In this document: piece after piece, positions 19,439 through 20,591 of the stretch
Numbering within the stretch: the stretch's first letter is position 1
Layout of the letters: every line of letters starts with the position of its first letter
IMG/VR virus record: IMGVR_UViG_3300020009_000090
Coordinates: 1-20,591 of that record
Source: a virus
DNA: 20,591 nt
Reading direction: 5' to 3' (one strand)
Program-made: the position numbers and the translations under genes
The notes under the pieces: generated by a model
Told to the model about the DNA's origin: nothing
The model's database searches: none
Seen by the model: the letters and a program-made list of their open reading frames with translations, nothing else

Positions 19439-20591
19439 ATATTATCCAATATCGACCGCAATGCTGCCCTTGCTGAAATGTGTAGGCGCAGCTTTTACTT
19501 TTTCGTTCAATACTTTTGGGACACTATCATTGCTGAAACTCCGGTTTGGAATTGGCATATCAAATATATCTGTGAAGAACTGCAAGAGGTTGGAAAACGT
19601 GTTTCACTATTAGACAGGGGCAGAAAAGATGCGGAAGGGAAACCGATTTTTGAAAGACTGCCTAAAGAATACGATTACTATATTTTCAACGTCCCACCTG
19701 GTTCAAGCAAATCAACGATCATTTCTGAAATGTACCCGTTATGGTGCTGGACGATCGATGCGACACAAAAGTTTATTTGTGGGTCCTACTCATCAACAGT
19801 AGCGGAGGACATTGCTCATAAGTGCTACAATATTTACCATTCAGAGAAGTTTGCAAGGGTATTTCCTGACTTAGTTGAAAATGCATTCGGGGGTAAGACA
19901 CATTTTCACAACGGCCTTAAAGGTGAAAGATATACTACATCAAGCGGAAGCATGATTCAGGGTGTGCACGCTCATCAAAAGCTATTAGATGATATTATTG
20001 GACGTGATCAGGCCCATTCAAAAGTAGAAAGGAAAAAAGTAAACGATTGGATGAGTGAAACAATCAGCACCAGAAATGTTGATGCAAATATTTCGGTTAC
20101 AATTTTGGTAATGCAGCGGCTACATGAAAACGATCCAACAGGGTATTTACAAAAGAAGCCAGGATTAAGAATTAAACGGGTAACTATTCCAGCAGAACTA
20201 TCAAAAGATGTTCAGCCAAAAGAGCTTTCTAAATTCTATGTTAACGGCCTGTTTGACCCTATCAGAAAGCCAAAGGAAAGATTGATAGTTGAAAAAGCGG
20301 AGTTAGGAAGTTATGGTTATGCCGGGCAGATGCAACAAAGGCCAGCTCCTGAAGCCGGAGGAATTATAAAAAAAGAATGGTTCACTATAACACAACGGGC
20401 ACTGCCTATGCCGGTGGAAGCAACCATTAATTTTCAGATGGACACCGCATACACTGAAAAGACTGAGAACGATCCAACCGGTATGATTTCTTATTACAAA
20501 CTGAAAAATGATTTATACATAACACATGCGTCAAGTGTTTATAAAGAATTTCCTGCATTGATCAGGTGGATGCAGGAAATTCTTTATAAAC
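19439..20591 (+). CDS. Terminase large subunit (3' partial)
   Basis: The frame runs from 19439 to the right edge with no stop. The Walker A-like motif is V-P-P-G-S-S-K-S-T (residues about 86-94). Further family markers are L-L-D-D-I-I-G-R-D, M-Q-R-L-H-E-N-D-P-T-G-Y-L, and Q-M-D-T-A-Y, the start of the C-terminal nuclease. It would cut and translocate DNA into the capsid using ATP. No ATG, GTG or TTG precedes the first methionine at 19478, yet conserved-looking residues extend upstream to 19439, where an ATA sits two bases after the TerS stop. Coordinates for the true start are uncertain. Confidence 0.9.
   Translation, partial: MLSNIDRNAALAEMCRRSFYFFVQYFWDTIIAETPVWNWHIKYICEELQEVGKRVSLLDRGRKDAEGKPIFERLPKEYDYYIFNVPPGSSKSTIISEMYPLWCWTIDATQKFICGSYSSTVAEDIAHKCYNIYHSEKFARVFPDLVENAFGGKTHFHNGLKGERYTTSSGSMIQGVHAHQKLLDDIIGRDQAHSKVERKKVNDWMSETISTRNVDANISVTILVMQRLHENDPTGYLQKKPGLRIKRVTIPAELSKDVQPKELSKFYVNGLFDPIRKPKERLIVEKAELGSYGYAGQMQQRPAPEAGGIIKKEWFTITQRALPMPVEATINFQMDTAYTEKTENDPTGMISYYKLKNDLYITHASSVYKEFPALIRWMQEILYK

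Overview
The window looks like part of a tailed-phage (or prophage) genome from a Bacteroidota host. The evidence is a dense run of small genes, all on the plus strand, ending in a small-terminase-like gene and a large-terminase gene that runs off the right edge. The host guess rests on several sequence traits: AT-rich DNA, A-rich start regions with almost no Shine-Dalgarno sequence, two promoters resembling TTG-N16/17-TAnnTTTG, and a short Bacteroidota-style lipoprotein signal. TAA, TAG and TGA are all used as stops, so nothing suggests stop-codon reassignment.

Layout. 1-672 is the 3' part of a gene whose N-terminal region is 30 tandem Ser-x-Cys tripeptides. 774-3201 holds a conserved small phage protein, a C5-cytosine DNA methyltransferase and an N6-adenine (Dam-type) methyltransferase. 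3204-5365 is a chain of small proteins of unknown function, several joined by 1-4 base start/stop overlaps. 5390-8280 is the replication core: a DUF6291-like protein, a DnaB-type helicase, a PD-(D/E)XK-like nuclease and an XRE-type HTH protein. 8277-10847 has small conserved phage proteins, one with an ASCH domain and one with a perfect sliding-clamp-binding pentapeptide (QLSLF). A large hairpin and T-run close this operon near 10938.

10959-12643 contains two more phage proteins, a promoter, a possible regulator, an HNH endonuclease and a tRNA-like gene (anticodon GAC). The tRNA has a 6+6 acceptor/T-stem split and sits inside a perfect 10-bp inverted repeat. A strong terminator (12687-12714) and a new promoter (12800-12827) then open a distinct cargo unit, 12848-15715. 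This unit encodes an unknown protein, a DUF6573-like protein, an ArdC-type antirestriction metalloprotease, a 38-residue lipoprotein and an unknown two-part protein. Four of its five genes share a leader made of a hairpin followed by a G-N-ATCAA motif just before the start codon.

15730-17453 is a run of overlapping small genes, including a GARKGAGRK/ribbon-helix-helix-like protein and a second ASCH protein. 17429-17569 is a GC-rich, Arg-rich open frame that has no normal start codon but is coupled by TAATG to the next gene. 17569-18919 encodes a PAPS-reductase-family/ParB-like pair resembling IbrA/IbrB, with an 89-base dual-frame overlap. 18970 to the end encodes the packaging genes.

How the genes work together (inference): the methyltransferases and ArdC would protect phage DNA from restriction. 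The DnaB-type helicase, DUF6291 protein, nuclease and clamp-binding small proteins would redirect or join the host replisome. The terminase would package the product. The most unusual items are the Ser-x-Cys repeat, the tRNA nested in an inverted repeat beside the HNH gene, the repeated leader of the cargo unit, the start-less Arg-rich frame, and the packaging genes that appear to lack a normal start codon.
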